Below are positions 7,063 through 14,715 of a stretch of DNA of 22,627 nucleotides, piece by piece (position 1 is the stretch's first letter; each line of letters starts with the position of its first letter). The notes under the pieces are model-generated. The model did no database searches. It saw nothing but the letters and a program-made list of their open reading frames with translations, and had not been told where the DNA came from. The translations under genes and the position numbers were made by a program. This DNA is from Bryobacterales bacterium. Its GTDB lineage: Bacteria > Acidobacteriota > Terriglobia > Bryobacterales > Bryobacteraceae. The stretch covers positions 1-22,627 of the forward strand of contig PKYZ01000337.1 in assembly GCA_003132865.1 (NCBI GenBank), given 5' to 3'.

Positions 7063-8586
7063 CTATTTCCCCAATCTGAAACACGCCATCTCGCTCGAAT
7101 TGCGGACCAGCAGCAGACCATTATCAATCGCCGGAATGTTCCACGTCCGTCCCTCTATCGCGGAGAAGCGCGCCAGTTCCTGGTGCCCCTCCGGCGTCGC
7201 GCGCACCAGCACCAAGTCGCCCTGCTCGGTTGTCACCACCAAGTGTCCGCCAGCCAGCAGCAACTGCCCATAGCCATAGCGCCCACCCTTCCACTTCAGC
7301 TCGCCGGTCTTGGCGTCGATGCACGCCAGAATCTCTTCGTCGAAGCCATAGATGTAGCCCTGATAGAGCACCGACGAGTTGAACTTGTTCTTCATGCGGT
7401 TGTTCGCCCACACGGCGCGCGCCGCGTAGGTCTCGCCCGTCTTGGCGACCTCCAGCAACGCCGCGCCCGGACCCGGCGACGACGAAAGCAACACGCTGGT
7501 CTCATCCACCACCACCGGCTGTGAGCAGTTCATATCATTCTGCGCCGGAAACGCATATTCCCAGAGCAGCGCGCCATTCTCAGGCGCCAGGCCGACCGCG
7601 CGCTGCGCGCTGATCCACACGATTTGTCTGCGCCCGGCAAGCGTGGCCAGGATCGGCGACGTGTATCCCGCCCGGTCGTCGAGCGCCCGCCAGACAGGCT
7701 CGCCGCTCAACCGGTCGTAAGCCACGATGCTCTTGCCTTGCGCTCCGCCCGGTGTTACAACGACCATGCCGTCCACAATCAATGGCGACCCCGCCATCCC
7801 CCATTGCTGGTTCCGCGTCCCATTGTCCGCCAGGATGTTCTTCGACCATTTCGGCTTGCCGGTCTTCGCCGAGAGGCAATACAAATCGCCCTTCGCGCCC
7901 AACGAGTAGACCAGCCCCTCGTGATACACGGGCGTGGCGCGCGGCCCGGCCCCGCCCATGATTTCGTCGAAAAGCGCGGGATAAGCGAACGCCCACAGTT
8001 CCCTCCCGGTCTTGACGTCATACGCCGTGATGGCTTCGCGGTCGCGCCGCTGCTCGATGGTGTACGCGCGGCCCTCGGCCACCGTGAAGGATGCGTATCC
8101 GCCGCCCACCGGCTGCTTCCATAGCCGGGGCAAGCCCGCCGCCGGCCAGGCTGTTTCGATCTCCGTCTCTGCGTACACGCCCGCGCGATTCGGACCGCGG
8201 AAGTCCGTCCAATACGCCGGCGGGACGTGCTCTGTGGTTCGGGCAGGAGCGGGTGGGGCAACCGCTCGTGCGGTCTCCACAGGAGCGGCGGACGGCGCGG
8301 GAGCGGGCGCCGGAGCCTCGGCGCGCTGCCGGGCACGGCTCGCCTCCAGCCGCGCATCCCGCTGCGCGCGGGTTTCGAAGGAGACTCCGGACACCTTCAG
8401 TGCGCCGTTCCATTCCAGGCGCATGCCATACACGAGGAACAGCTCGACAATCGCCACCGCGCAAATACCGAGCGTGCCCGCGATGCGCGCCACCGGGCCC
8501 ACGCCGCGGCGCATCCACCACAGCACCAGTCCCAGCGGCGGAAACACCAGAATGCCGGCCCACAACGCCCAACGGCTGCGAAGCAT
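7063..8586 (-). CDS. Membrane-anchored PQQ-like beta-propeller repeat protein
   Basis: The 507-residue protein starts with two membrane helices (about residues 5-24 and 34-53), followed by an Ala/Pro-rich linker (about 85-118) and then a PQQ/BamB-type eight-bladed propeller. Blades are marked by repeats such as AYDVKTGRELWAF, CLSAKTGKPKW, AYDRLSGEPVW, LAPENGALLWEY and CIDAKTGELKWKG. The YWTDFRGPNRAGVYAE opening of the propeller is typical of the PQQ-like proteins abundant in Acidobacteria and Planctomycetes. These are predicted to sit outside the cytoplasmic membrane; catalytic activity is not implied. ATG 8586 begins MLRSRWALWAGI, and the same start is duplicated in the chimera at 12510-12604, which supports it. 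No operon partner is evident. Confidence 0.88.
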   Translation of the reverse strand: MLRSRWALWAGILVFPPLGLVLWWMRRGVGPVARIAGTLGICAVAIVELFLVYGMRLEWNGALKVSGVSFETRAQRDARLEASRARQRAEAPAPAPAPSAAPVETARAVAPPAPARTTEHVPPAYWTDFRGPNRAGVYAETEIETAWPAAGLPRLWKQPVGGGYASFTVAEGRAYTIEQRRDREAITAYDVKTGRELWAFAYPALFDEIMGGAGPRATPVYHEGLVYSLGAKGDLYCLSAKTGKPKWSKNILADNGTRNQQWGMAGSPLIVDGMVVVTPGGAQGKSIVAYDRLSGEPVWRALDDRAGYTSPILATLAGRRQIVWISAQRAVGLAPENGALLWEYAFPAQNDMNCSQPVVVDETSVLLSSSPGPGAALLEVAKTGETYAARAVWANNRMKNKFNSSVLYQGYIYGFDEEILACIDAKTGELKWKGGRYGYGQLLLAGGHLVVTTEQGDLVLVRATPEGHQELARFSAIEGRTWNIPAIDNGLLLVRNSSEMACFRLGK

Positions 8587-8865
8587 AGATCTCCGAGTTT
8601 ACAGCCATCCGGACACTTGGTCAATTTGAAGAGGCCAGGACTAGATAGGCTTGCTGGTGTTTCGACGGTGCCGTTGTGGAGAGGTGTTCCAGCAAATTGC
8701 TTACGCGGCAAAATTCGACCGGGTCTCGCATAGAGAGCGAAGTCTTGCTTTCCGCTTATGAGCGGAAGTAGCCGTGCAACCAATTAGGAGGGGTTGGCAA
8801 ACTTCAAGATCTGCGGCCGCCTGCAGTCCCGCGTCAAGTCGTCCGATATGTATATTGAGGGCCGG
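8587..8865 (+). promoter_or_regulatory. Leader region upstream of the c-di-GMP genes
   Basis: This divergent gap holds a perfect seven-base hairpin, TTCCGCT (8750-8756), loop TATG, AGCGGAA (8761-8767). A strong Shine-Dalgarno AGGAGG follows at 8786-8791, only two bases before TTG 8794. The next credible start, ATG 8866, has its own GAGGG at 8857-8861. A TTGGTC / TAGATA pair (8617-8622, 8642-8647) has a 19-base spacer and is a weak promoter candidate. I looked for the conserved core of c-di-GMP riboswitches here and did not see it. Confidence 0.35.
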
Positions 8866-9891
8866 ATGCCCGTTGAGCCTATGATTTCTATCCGCAAATA
8901 CCTGTACAGCGACTCCGCGAAAACGAGTCAAGCGGTGGCGGTCGATTCGGAATCGACGCAGGCGCTCTATGGATTCGCCTCGGATGTGCTCAAATGCATC
9001 GACCAGCATGTGTTGAGCGGCGAGCAGTGTGCGCCGCTGCGCTCGCAACTCATTCAATTAAGAGACGGTCTCCGGCTGGATTGGACAACGGAGGAAGCGT
9101 CGCAGGCGGCCGAAGCCGTCGGTCGGACTCTGGCGCAACAGAAGGCGGCCACACAACAAAGCGCTGTCAGCCAGGCCATCGAGATGCAGCATATCTTCGC
9201 CATGCTGAACCAAGCCCTAATCGTGTTGGCAGGGGGCAACGACCGGTCCATTGCGCGGCTGAACCGGATTCAGGAATCCGTGCAGCAAGCCTGCCAGATC
9301 GAGGACATGGTCGCACTGAAGTTCTCGTTGTCGGACACTGTGCGGTTCGTCAAAGCGGAGGCGGCGCACACGCAGGAGTCGTCCACTCAGGAACTCGCCC
9401 GATTCGAGCAGGAAGTCAACAAGACGCGGGAGTTTCTGAGCAGTACCCGGCTGGAATTGGCGGGGAGGCCGGAAGGCGTCATCCGGATCGCGGAATCGCT
9501 CGAGAGCGTGGCTCCCGGCGAGGGTCTTTACCTGGTCGCTTTCCTGCTCGATCGCCTGCAATCGTTCATTCAAAGATACGGTCCAGCGGTTGCCGAGGAG
9601 GTGGTTTTTCGGCTGATTAAGGAACGGCTGCAGCCGGTAGCCGCAGGCAATCCCACTTTTCGCTGGACGGCCTCCAGCCTGGTGGCCGTGTTCAGCCGCG
9701 CACGCGATCTGGCTGCGCTGCGAAGCAAAGTGAGCGACCTGAACAGTACGCCGCTGGTCCACCGGATCGTGGTTGGCAATCGAACCGCAGTGCTGACGAT
9801 CAAGCCATCGCACCTGGTGGCGGAGGGCGTTCCCGGCTCTCCCAACCTGCTCATCGAACAGGTGGATCGGTTCACGGGTCTCCAGCCGTAA
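8866..9891 (+). CDS. Signalling protein with degenerate GGDEF domain
   Basis: The product is about 341 residues. The beginning MISIRKYLYSDS resembles the N-terminus (MISLKKYL) of acidobacterial diguanylate cyclases, followed by a long alpha-helical region including a likely coiled coil. The last ~140 residues follow the GGDEF fold: LYLVAFLLDRLQSFIQRYG corresponds to the first strand and helix, and FRWTASSLVAVFSRA aligns with RxGGDEFxxL. The GG(D/E)EF signature is replaced by TASSL, so cyclase activity and product binding at the A-site are not expected; a sensory or protein-binding role for the dead domain is likely. ATG 8866 is chosen for its GAGGG; ATG 8881 or TTG 8794 are alternatives. It lies 12 bases before an intact GGDEF-EAL gene and is probably co-transcribed with it. 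Confidence 0.75.
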   Translation: MPVEPMISIRKYLYSDSAKTSQAVAVDSESTQALYGFASDVLKCIDQHVLSGEQCAPLRSQLIQLRDGLRLDWTTEEASQAAEAVGRTLAQQKAATQQSAVSQAIEMQHIFAMLNQALIVLAGGNDRSIARLNRIQESVQQACQIEDMVALKFSLSDTVRFVKAEAAHTQESSTQELARFEQEVNKTREFLSSTRLELAGRPEGVIRIAESLESVAPGEGLYLVAFLLDRLQSFIQRYGPAVAEEVVFRLIKERLQPVAAGNPTFRWTASSLVAVFSRARDLAALRSKVSDLNSTPLVHRIVVGNRTAVLTIKPSHLVAEGVPGSPNLLIEQVDRFTGLQP

Positions 9892-9903
9892 TTTGGGGGA
9901 ACG

Positions 9904-12279
9904 ATGGCAGAGTGCTGTTGTCCAACGGCGGTGTCTTCATGCGACCACGGAGGGGGGACCGATTGCGACGCCTCACTCCGGCAGATCGTGCGGATGGTCG
10001 TCCATCAGAACGATCCTGCCGAGGTCCTGGAAGCTCTGTGCCGGCTCCTGGGTGGCGACGACAAGAACCAGCCAATTGCTTTCTTCCTGATGGATGACGA
10101 CCGATGGACCATCGCTGCGAAGGGCCGGCTGGTTCCCCGGACCGAGGCGGCACTAAACCGGATCGACCCGGCGCAGCTTTCGCAGGCTCTGTTCCAGGCT
10201 GGCGCGTCAGCCCCCGAGCGGTCGGCACGGCCGTTTGAGGCCGGATGGGCGCGCCACTTGTTTTCGGGCCTGGGCGAACTGTTGGGAATTGTCGTCGGCC
10301 TGGCCGAGGGCCCCCTGCTCCCGTTTGGTCCCCACGCCTCCCGCATCGAATCGGCCTGCCACCTCGCCACGTTGGCAATCGAGCAGCGGAACCTGCTGGC
10401 TGAACTGGCGTCCCAGACCGGCCGCGATGCGGTTGCCAGGTTGAGCCGGAACAGCGACTACGGCGAACTTTCGATGCAGCGCGTCACCCAGATGATCGCG
10501 CGCCAGTGCGCACCTCGCGAGATCCTCGAAGCGCTGTGCCAGCATGCTGGCGAGGCGCGGGAAGAGCAGCAGGTAGCGTTCTTCCTCAACGACGGAGAGG
10601 AATGGACGCTGGCTGCGAAAGGGGACCTGACGGCGAAGGCCGAAGCGGCGTTGGCGCCCATCGACCCCGAGCGTCTGTCGGAGGCGCTGTTCCAGCCCGG
10701 CGCATTCGTCGCGGATCGTACTGAATTCCCCTTCGATCACGGATGGGCTCGCCATCTCTTTTCCGGCACGGGCGAGTTGCTGGGCATGCTGGTGGGGCTG
10801 GCGGACGGTCCCATACTCCCGAGCGGATCGCTGGCCGTGCGCGTGGAATCAATCTGCCGCTTGGCTACGCTGGCCCTAGAGCAGCGCAACTTGGTGGAGG
10901 AACTGGCGTTCAAGGCCGAGCACGACTCCCTCACCGGGCTGTACAACCGCGCTTATTACGAGCGAATGTTGAGCTCGACGCTGCAAGAGGGCCGCCGGAC
11001 CGGCCGGCGGGCAGCACTGCTCTACATCAACCTGGACCGTTTTCGGCTGGTGAATGACGTTTTGGGACACGCTACTGGGGACCGTCTGCTGGATCGGATT
11101 GGCCGTCGTTTCCGATCCGGATTGCGCGCCGAGGACGCGTTGGCGCGAGTCGGGGGAGACGAGTTCGCCGTCTTGGTGGCCGATGCCCCGGCTATCGAGG
11201 ATGCCGGCGCCGTGGCCGGGCACTTGCTGCGTTCGCTCGCGGAGCCTTTCTCGGTTGACGGCCACGAACTGTTCATCGGCGCCAGCATCGGAATCGCCTG
11301 GGCGGCGCCGGAGAGCACGCCGGAATCGCTGGAGCGACAGGCCCAGCTCGCTCTCAGCCGGGCCAAGCAAGCCGGTAAGGCGCGGCTGGTGTACTTCCAT
11401 TCCTCCATGGCGGCCACGCCGCCCGAGAGGTTGGAAATGGAGAAGCGGCTGCGTTTCGCATTGGCGCGGAAGGAAATGCTGGTCTACTACCAGCCTCAGG
11501 TGGACGTTTTTACCGGCCGCGTGACAGGCGCGGAAGCGCTGCTGCGCTGGCGGCCGGAAGGTCTGGGCATCGTCTCTCCGGCCGCTTTCGTGCCTATTCT
11601 GGAAGAAACCGGCCAGATCGTGGATTTCGGCCGCTGGGTGCTCGGCGAAGCCTGCCGTCAAGGGAGGGAGTGGATCGATAAGACGGGTCTCCGGCTGCGG
11701 ATCGGGGTAAATGTTTCCGCTTCTCAATTGGCGCTGCCCGGCTTCGTTCAGGACGTGCAGCAGCCGCTTCTGGAAACCGGCTTCCCCCCTGAATTGCTGG
11801 AACTGGAACTAACTGAGAGCGCCTTCGTCGGTGATTTCGCGGCCGCCTCCCGAACCTTCCGCAACCTGCGAACCAGCACCGGGGTCAATTTTGCCGTCGA
11901 TGATTTCGGAACCGGCCAGTCGTCGCTGTCCTATCTGCATCAGTTGCCATTTCAGAGATTGAAGATCGATCAGTCGTTTATCCGCGGGATTGGCGATGGG
12001 CAGGAACCCGAGCCGCTCTTGGAGACCATCCTCCGGATGGCTGAAGGCCTGGGAATGAGCGCGATCGCGGAGGGTGTGGAAACGCCGCACCAGTTGACGC
12101 TGCTGCAGCGGTTGCGGTGCCCTGAGGCGCAGGGCTTCCTATTCGCGCCGCCGCTGCCGCCAAGGGATTTCGTAGAGTTCTGCGGTAAAAGCTCGTCTGC
12201 GGGGCTGTTAAGCCGGGACGGCGATCGTCCCGCACCGCTCGCCGGGCCGGCCGTTCCGGTGGAGCGGCGGCGGGCGTGA
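9904..12279 (+). CDS. GGDEF-EAL bifunctional c-di-GMP protein with two tandem sensor repeats
   Basis: This 791-residue soluble protein should make and/or break cyclic di-GMP. Two tandem repeats of about 144 residues (25-168 and 191-334) share EALC, AFFL, W(T)IAAKG, GWARHLFSG.GELLG, VGLA.GP and TLA(I/L)EQRNL; they look GAF-like. The GGDEF domain has an intact GGDEF (417-421) and an I-site R408-A-E-D411 five residues upstream, so product inhibition is possible. The EAL domain keeps E544-A-L, NVSAS, ELTES, DDFGTG, LKIDQSFI and AEGVET, implying an active phosphodiesterase. The N-terminus is unusual (MAECCCPTAVSSC, with five cysteines in the first 21 residues). ATG 9904 follows GGGGGA at 9895-9900. 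The degenerate-GGDEF partner precedes it by 12 bases. Confidence 0.93.
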   Translation: MAECCCPTAVSSCDHGGGTDCDASLRQIVRMVVHQNDPAEVLEALCRLLGGDDKNQPIAFFLMDDDRWTIAAKGRLVPRTEAALNRIDPAQLSQALFQAGASAPERSARPFEAGWARHLFSGLGELLGIVVGLAEGPLLPFGPHASRIESACHLATLAIEQRNLLAELASQTGRDAVARLSRNSDYGELSMQRVTQMIARQCAPREILEALCQHAGEAREEQQVAFFLNDGEEWTLAAKGDLTAKAEAALAPIDPERLSEALFQPGAFVADRTEFPFDHGWARHLFSGTGELLGMLVGLADGPILPSGSLAVRVESICRLATLALEQRNLVEELAFKAEHDSLTGLYNRAYYERMLSSTLQEGRRTGRRAALLYINLDRFRLVNDVLGHATGDRLLDRIGRRFRSGLRAEDALARVGGDEFAVLVADAPAIEDAGAVAGHLLRSLAEPFSVDGHELFIGASIGIAWAAPESTPESLERQAQLALSRAKQAGKARLVYFHSSMAATPPERLEMEKRLRFALARKEMLVYYQPQVDVFTGRVTGAEALLRWRPEGLGIVSPAAFVPILEETGQIVDFGRWVLGEACRQGREWIDKTGLRLRIGVNVSASQLALPGFVQDVQQPLLETGFPPELLELELTESAFVGDFAAASRTFRNLRTSTGVNFAVDDFGTGQSSLSYLHQLPFQRLKIDQSFIRGIGDGQEPEPLLETILRMAEGLGMSAIAEGVETPHQLTLLQRLRCPEAQGFLFAPPLPPRDFVEFCGKSSSAGLLSRDGDRPAPLAGPAVPVERRRA

Positions 12280-12409
12280 CCTCTGCCCCGGCATACGGCC
12301 ACTTTGCGCGATCGCGCCAATGGCGTGGAGGCACCCAAAGTTGTAGCGCATGGGATCCACGCTCAGAAGAGCAACCGTCATGTGGCGTGCGCGTGCGCGG
12401 GGCGCGGAT

Positions 12410-12604
12410 CTACGCGAGCGCGACTTTTTCACCGGTGCGGCAGGATCGGTAGATGGCGTCCACGATCTCGAGCGCCTGGTAGCCGTCCTCGCCGGAGACC
12501 AACTGCTCGCGGCCCACGCCCCGGCGCATCCACCATAGCACCAGCCCCAGCGGCGGAACACCACAATGCCGGCCCACAACGCCCAACGGCTACGAAGCAT
12601 ACAC
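12410..12604 (-). pseudogene. Chimeric remnant: beta-propeller 5' end joined to Gfo/Idh/MocA 3' end
   Basis: On the minus strand this begins MLRSRWALWAGI exactly like the beta-propeller gene at 8586, with about 93% base identity over ~86 bases and one missing base in an A-run that shifts the frame. It then switches at about 12511-12515 to the last ~33 codons of a Gfo/Idh/MocA gene (SGEDGYQALEIVDAIY.., ending EKVALA and a stop at 12410), with about 89% identity to 13657-13757. Both parents share GGCC at the switch point (8496-8499 and 13754-13757), so the join may have used microhomology. It cannot encode either protein. Percentages are my hand counts. Confidence 0.85.
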
Positions 12605-12908
12605 CGAGTTTTACCGAGAATTTGGCAGCGTTCGCCTGGCCGCTCCTGACCGCCGACGATGGTGTGACGATCACACCTTGATTAATTAAGTCCTAAACCT
12701 ACCGCCCATTTCCGCCGATCTCTTTGTTGGGCAAACAACGTGCTCTGTAGCCGCCCTGAAAGGCGGGCGATTGGCGCGCGCGGCTTACCGCGGAATCCGC
12801 GAGAAAGGAGAATCGTGGCCTAGGGTATTTCTTGTGGCTCAAAACCACCACCGCGTTGGAAATCCAAGGCGTGGTATCATTAGTCAGTTCCTCAGTAGGG
12901 CGAACGGA
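12605..12908. other. Gene-free stretch before the antitoxin gene
   Basis: I find no convincing coding sequence here. Two hairpins are visible: CCGCC (12751-12755) with GGCGG (12762-12766), and CGCGGA (12789-12794) with TCCGCG (12796-12801). Near the antitoxin an inverted repeat TTGGA-AA-TCCAA (12856-12867) is followed by a -10-like TATCAT (12875-12880). Antitoxins often bind such repeats to repress their own promoter; that use here is a guess. Confidence 0.4.
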
Positions 12909-13172
12909 ATGGCTGACGACGAACCCAAGAAAGCCATGGCGACCACAGTGGGCGGCATGACACAAGTTGTAGGACCAATAGCCAGGGAAGACCAGGAACT
13001 CCTGGATAGGGCCGTCGAATGTTTTGGCGACTTCGATAAGGCTCTGGAGTGGTTGCGGACGCCAAATGCAGCACTCAGGGGTTTGGCCCCGGTTAAAGTC
13101 GCGACCGATCCGGAAGGCCGCCAAGCCATACTTGACGAGCTTGGCCGCATTGAGCACGGCATCTTTGCCTGA
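12909..13172 (+). CDS. MbcA/ParS/Xre-family (DUF2384) antitoxin
   Basis: This 87-residue protein carries the toxin-binding domain of RES/Xre antitoxins: AVECFGDFDKALEWLRTPNAALRGLAPV, then a short helical end closing with LGRIEHGIFA, all hallmarks of DUF2384. In the family the antitoxin neutralises a RES-domain toxin and often autorepresses the operon. The helix-turn-helix part of longer members is absent, so it is a short form; the N-terminal 25 residues look disordered. ATG 12909 is preceded only by a weak AGGG/CGGA. The stop TGA ends at 13172, one base before the ATG of the toxin remnant, a typical operon arrangement. The reading frame is intact although its toxin is broken. Confidence 0.85.
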   Translation: MADDEPKKAMATTVGGMTQVVGPIAREDQELLDRAVECFGDFDKALEWLRTPNAALRGLAPVKVATDPEGRQAILDELGRIEHGIFA

Positions 13173-13649
13173 ATGACCACTGCTTGGCGCCTCTGCAACA
13201 AGGACTTTGCGGAACTCACCGGGGAAGGTGCACGGACCTATGGTGGCCCGCTGGAATCCGAAAGGGTACTTTGTCGTTTATTCGTCTGAATGTCTCCCCT
13301 TAGCCACCCTGGAAGTCTTGGTTCACACCCGCCGGCGACCCAACGATTGGGGTTATGTGGAATTGAGTTTCGAAGACGCGCTCGTAATAGAAGTTTAAAA
13401 GAAGTGGAAGCCTTGTACTTATTACCGGCGGACTGGAAACAGGATTATCCGACCACACAAAAGATCGGCGCCAGATGGGTGGATGACGGCTCGTCCGCGG
13501 TACTCTCGGTTCCTTGAGCGGTAGTCTCAATCGCCAGAAACTATCTGCTCAACCCCAAGCATCCCGGATTTCGTTCTATCCTGTGCTCCGGCACAACGGC
13601 TTGCAATTTTGACGACAGGCTTCTGCATCCGGTCCCGGCCGGCCCGTAA
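13173..13649 (+). pseudogene. RES-domain toxin, inactivated by two frameshifts and a nonsense codon
   Basis: RES toxins degrade NAD+ (MbcT, ParT and Res types). The frames spell MTTAWRLCNKDF, GEGARTYGG, RWNPKGYFVVYSSE, LATLEVLVHTRRRP, ALYLLPADWKQDY, WVDDGSSAVLSVP, then AVVSIARNYLLNPKHPGF and a stop at 13647-13649. One extra C lies in 13247-13249, right before the conserved Arg codon. One T is missing near 13393-13395, restoring the original frame. The third lesion is TGA at 13515-13517, where relatives read VPSAVV, so Ser (TCA) became stop. Arg, Glu and Ser name the RES family, and this Ser is probably that residue. All three lesions would have to be suppressed for a full toxin. The antitoxin ends one base upstream. 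Confidence 0.85.
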
Positions 13650-13652
13650 ACA

Positions 13653-14666
13653 CTAAACGAGCGCGACTTTTTCTCCGCTGCGGCATGACCGGTAAATAGC
13701 GTCCACAATCTCGAGCGCCTGATAGCCGTCCTCGCCGGAGACCAGCGGCTCGCGGCCGGTGCGGATGGCCTCGCCGAAATCCAGGAACTGGCGCTCGAAT
13801 GGCTCCAGCGAAATCGCCATCGGATCGGACGATCCCGAAGCGGCATCCTGCGCCAGCGGCGGCGGCTCACCGATGTCGTCTTTCACATCCCAGGCCGTCA
13901 GCTTGTCGCCGGAAATGATGGCGGTGCCTTTGGTACCGTGGAATTCGGTGCGCTCCGTGTATCCAGGCCAGAAGGCGGTGGCGGCCTGGATCACGCCGGT
14001 GGCGCCTGAGACATAACGCACCACCGCGTTCACCACATCCTCCGATTCGATCTTGTGCAGAGCGCCAAGCTGCCAGACCGCATACAGCTCGCGCACCGGG
14101 CCGGCCAGCCAGCGCAGGATATCGACCTGGTGAATCGCCTGGTTGATCAGCGCGCCGCCGCCCTCGGTCTCCCAACTACCCTTGATCGGCCGCGCGTAGT
14201 ATTCCGGCGACCGGTACCACTTTACGTAACAATCGCATTCGAGCAGCTTGCCCAGGCGTCCGGCGGAGATGGCCCGCCGCAGGAACTGGCTGGAATCGTC
14301 AAAACGGTGCTGGCTGACCACGCCCAACCGGATGCCCGCACGGCGCGCCGTTTCCACCATCTCGCGCGCCGTTCCCAGGTTGGTTGAGATCGGCTTCTGC
14401 ACCTGGATGTGCTTGCCCGCTTGCGCGCAAACCTCCAGGGCTTGCATGCGGAAATCGGGAAACGTGCAGACGTCCACATAGTCAACCCTGGGGTGCCGGC
14501 AAACCGCTTCGTACGATTCCACGAATTCGGCGCCGTGTTGCCTCGCGAAGCGCCGCCCGGCCTCCGCGTGGATATCCGTGCAAACGGTTAATTCATAACC
14601 GATGTTCCGATAGGCCTCCGCATGCTTGTGCGAGATGGCGCCCGTTCCGATCATGCCGACTCTCAT
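13653..14666 (-). CDS. Gfo/Idh/MocA family oxidoreductase
   Basis: This 337-residue cytoplasmic NAD(P)-dependent dehydrogenase probably acts on a sugar, sugar acid or inositol; the substrate cannot be told. The Rossmann domain starts MRVGMIGTGAIS (GxGxxx nucleotide loop). VQKPIS carries the catalytic-region lysine (K91) with Gln where most members have Glu. The C-terminal domain shows GGGALINQAIHQVDILRWL with H179 and D182 in the usual active-site positions. ATG 14666 is selected because GGGAGA lies about eight bases upstream and the Rossmann strand begins at residue 2; the longer open frame reaching 14849 overlaps the divergent lipoprotein gene and adds no homologous sequence. It is divergent from the PpiC gene with a 49-base gap. 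Its last 33 codons are duplicated in the chimera at 12410. Confidence 0.92.
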   Translation of the reverse strand: MRVGMIGTGAISHKHAEAYRNIGYELTVCTDIHAEAGRRFARQHGAEFVESYEAVCRHPRVDYVDVCTFPDFRMQALEVCAQAGKHIQVQKPISTNLGTAREMVETARRAGIRLGVVSQHRFDDSSQFLRRAISAGRLGKLLECDCYVKWYRSPEYYARPIKGSWETEGGGALINQAIHQVDILRWLAGPVRELYAVWQLGALHKIESEDVVNAVVRYVSGATGVIQAATAFWPGYTERTEFHGTKGTAIISGDKLTAWDVKDDIGEPPPLAQDAASGSSDPMAISLEPFERQFLDFGEAIRTGREPLVSGEDGYQALEIVDAIYRSCRSGEKVALV

Positions 14667-14685
14667 ACCGATCTCTCCCGCAGGC

Positions 14686-14705
14686 CATTGTACCCATATA
14701 CAATG
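14686..14705. promoter_or_regulatory. Perfect inverted repeat between divergent genes
   Basis: CATTGTA (14686-14692) and TACAATG (14699-14705) form a perfect seven-base inverted repeat with a six-base spacer. It sits in the 49-base gap between the start codons of the Gfo/Idh/MocA gene (minus) and the PpiC-like gene (plus), where an operator could affect both. The AT-rich centre may also supply promoter elements. No regulator is identified. Confidence 0.45.
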
Positions 14706-14715
14706 AGGGATCGTC

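Noticed and set aside
8587..8865. c-di-GMP riboswitch upstream of the GGDEF genes
   Set aside because: A hairpin is present but I found no match to the conserved core of the known c-di-GMP aptamers.
12208..12409. Minus-strand frame reading MTVALLSVDPMRYNFGCLH after the chimera
   Set aside because: It runs into the antisense of the GGDEF-EAL gene, has no recognisable homologue and no clear ribosome site.
12771..12908. N-terminal extension of the antitoxin frame
   Set aside because: The sequence is unlike the family's DNA-binding domain, and a promoter-like repeat and -10 element lie within it.
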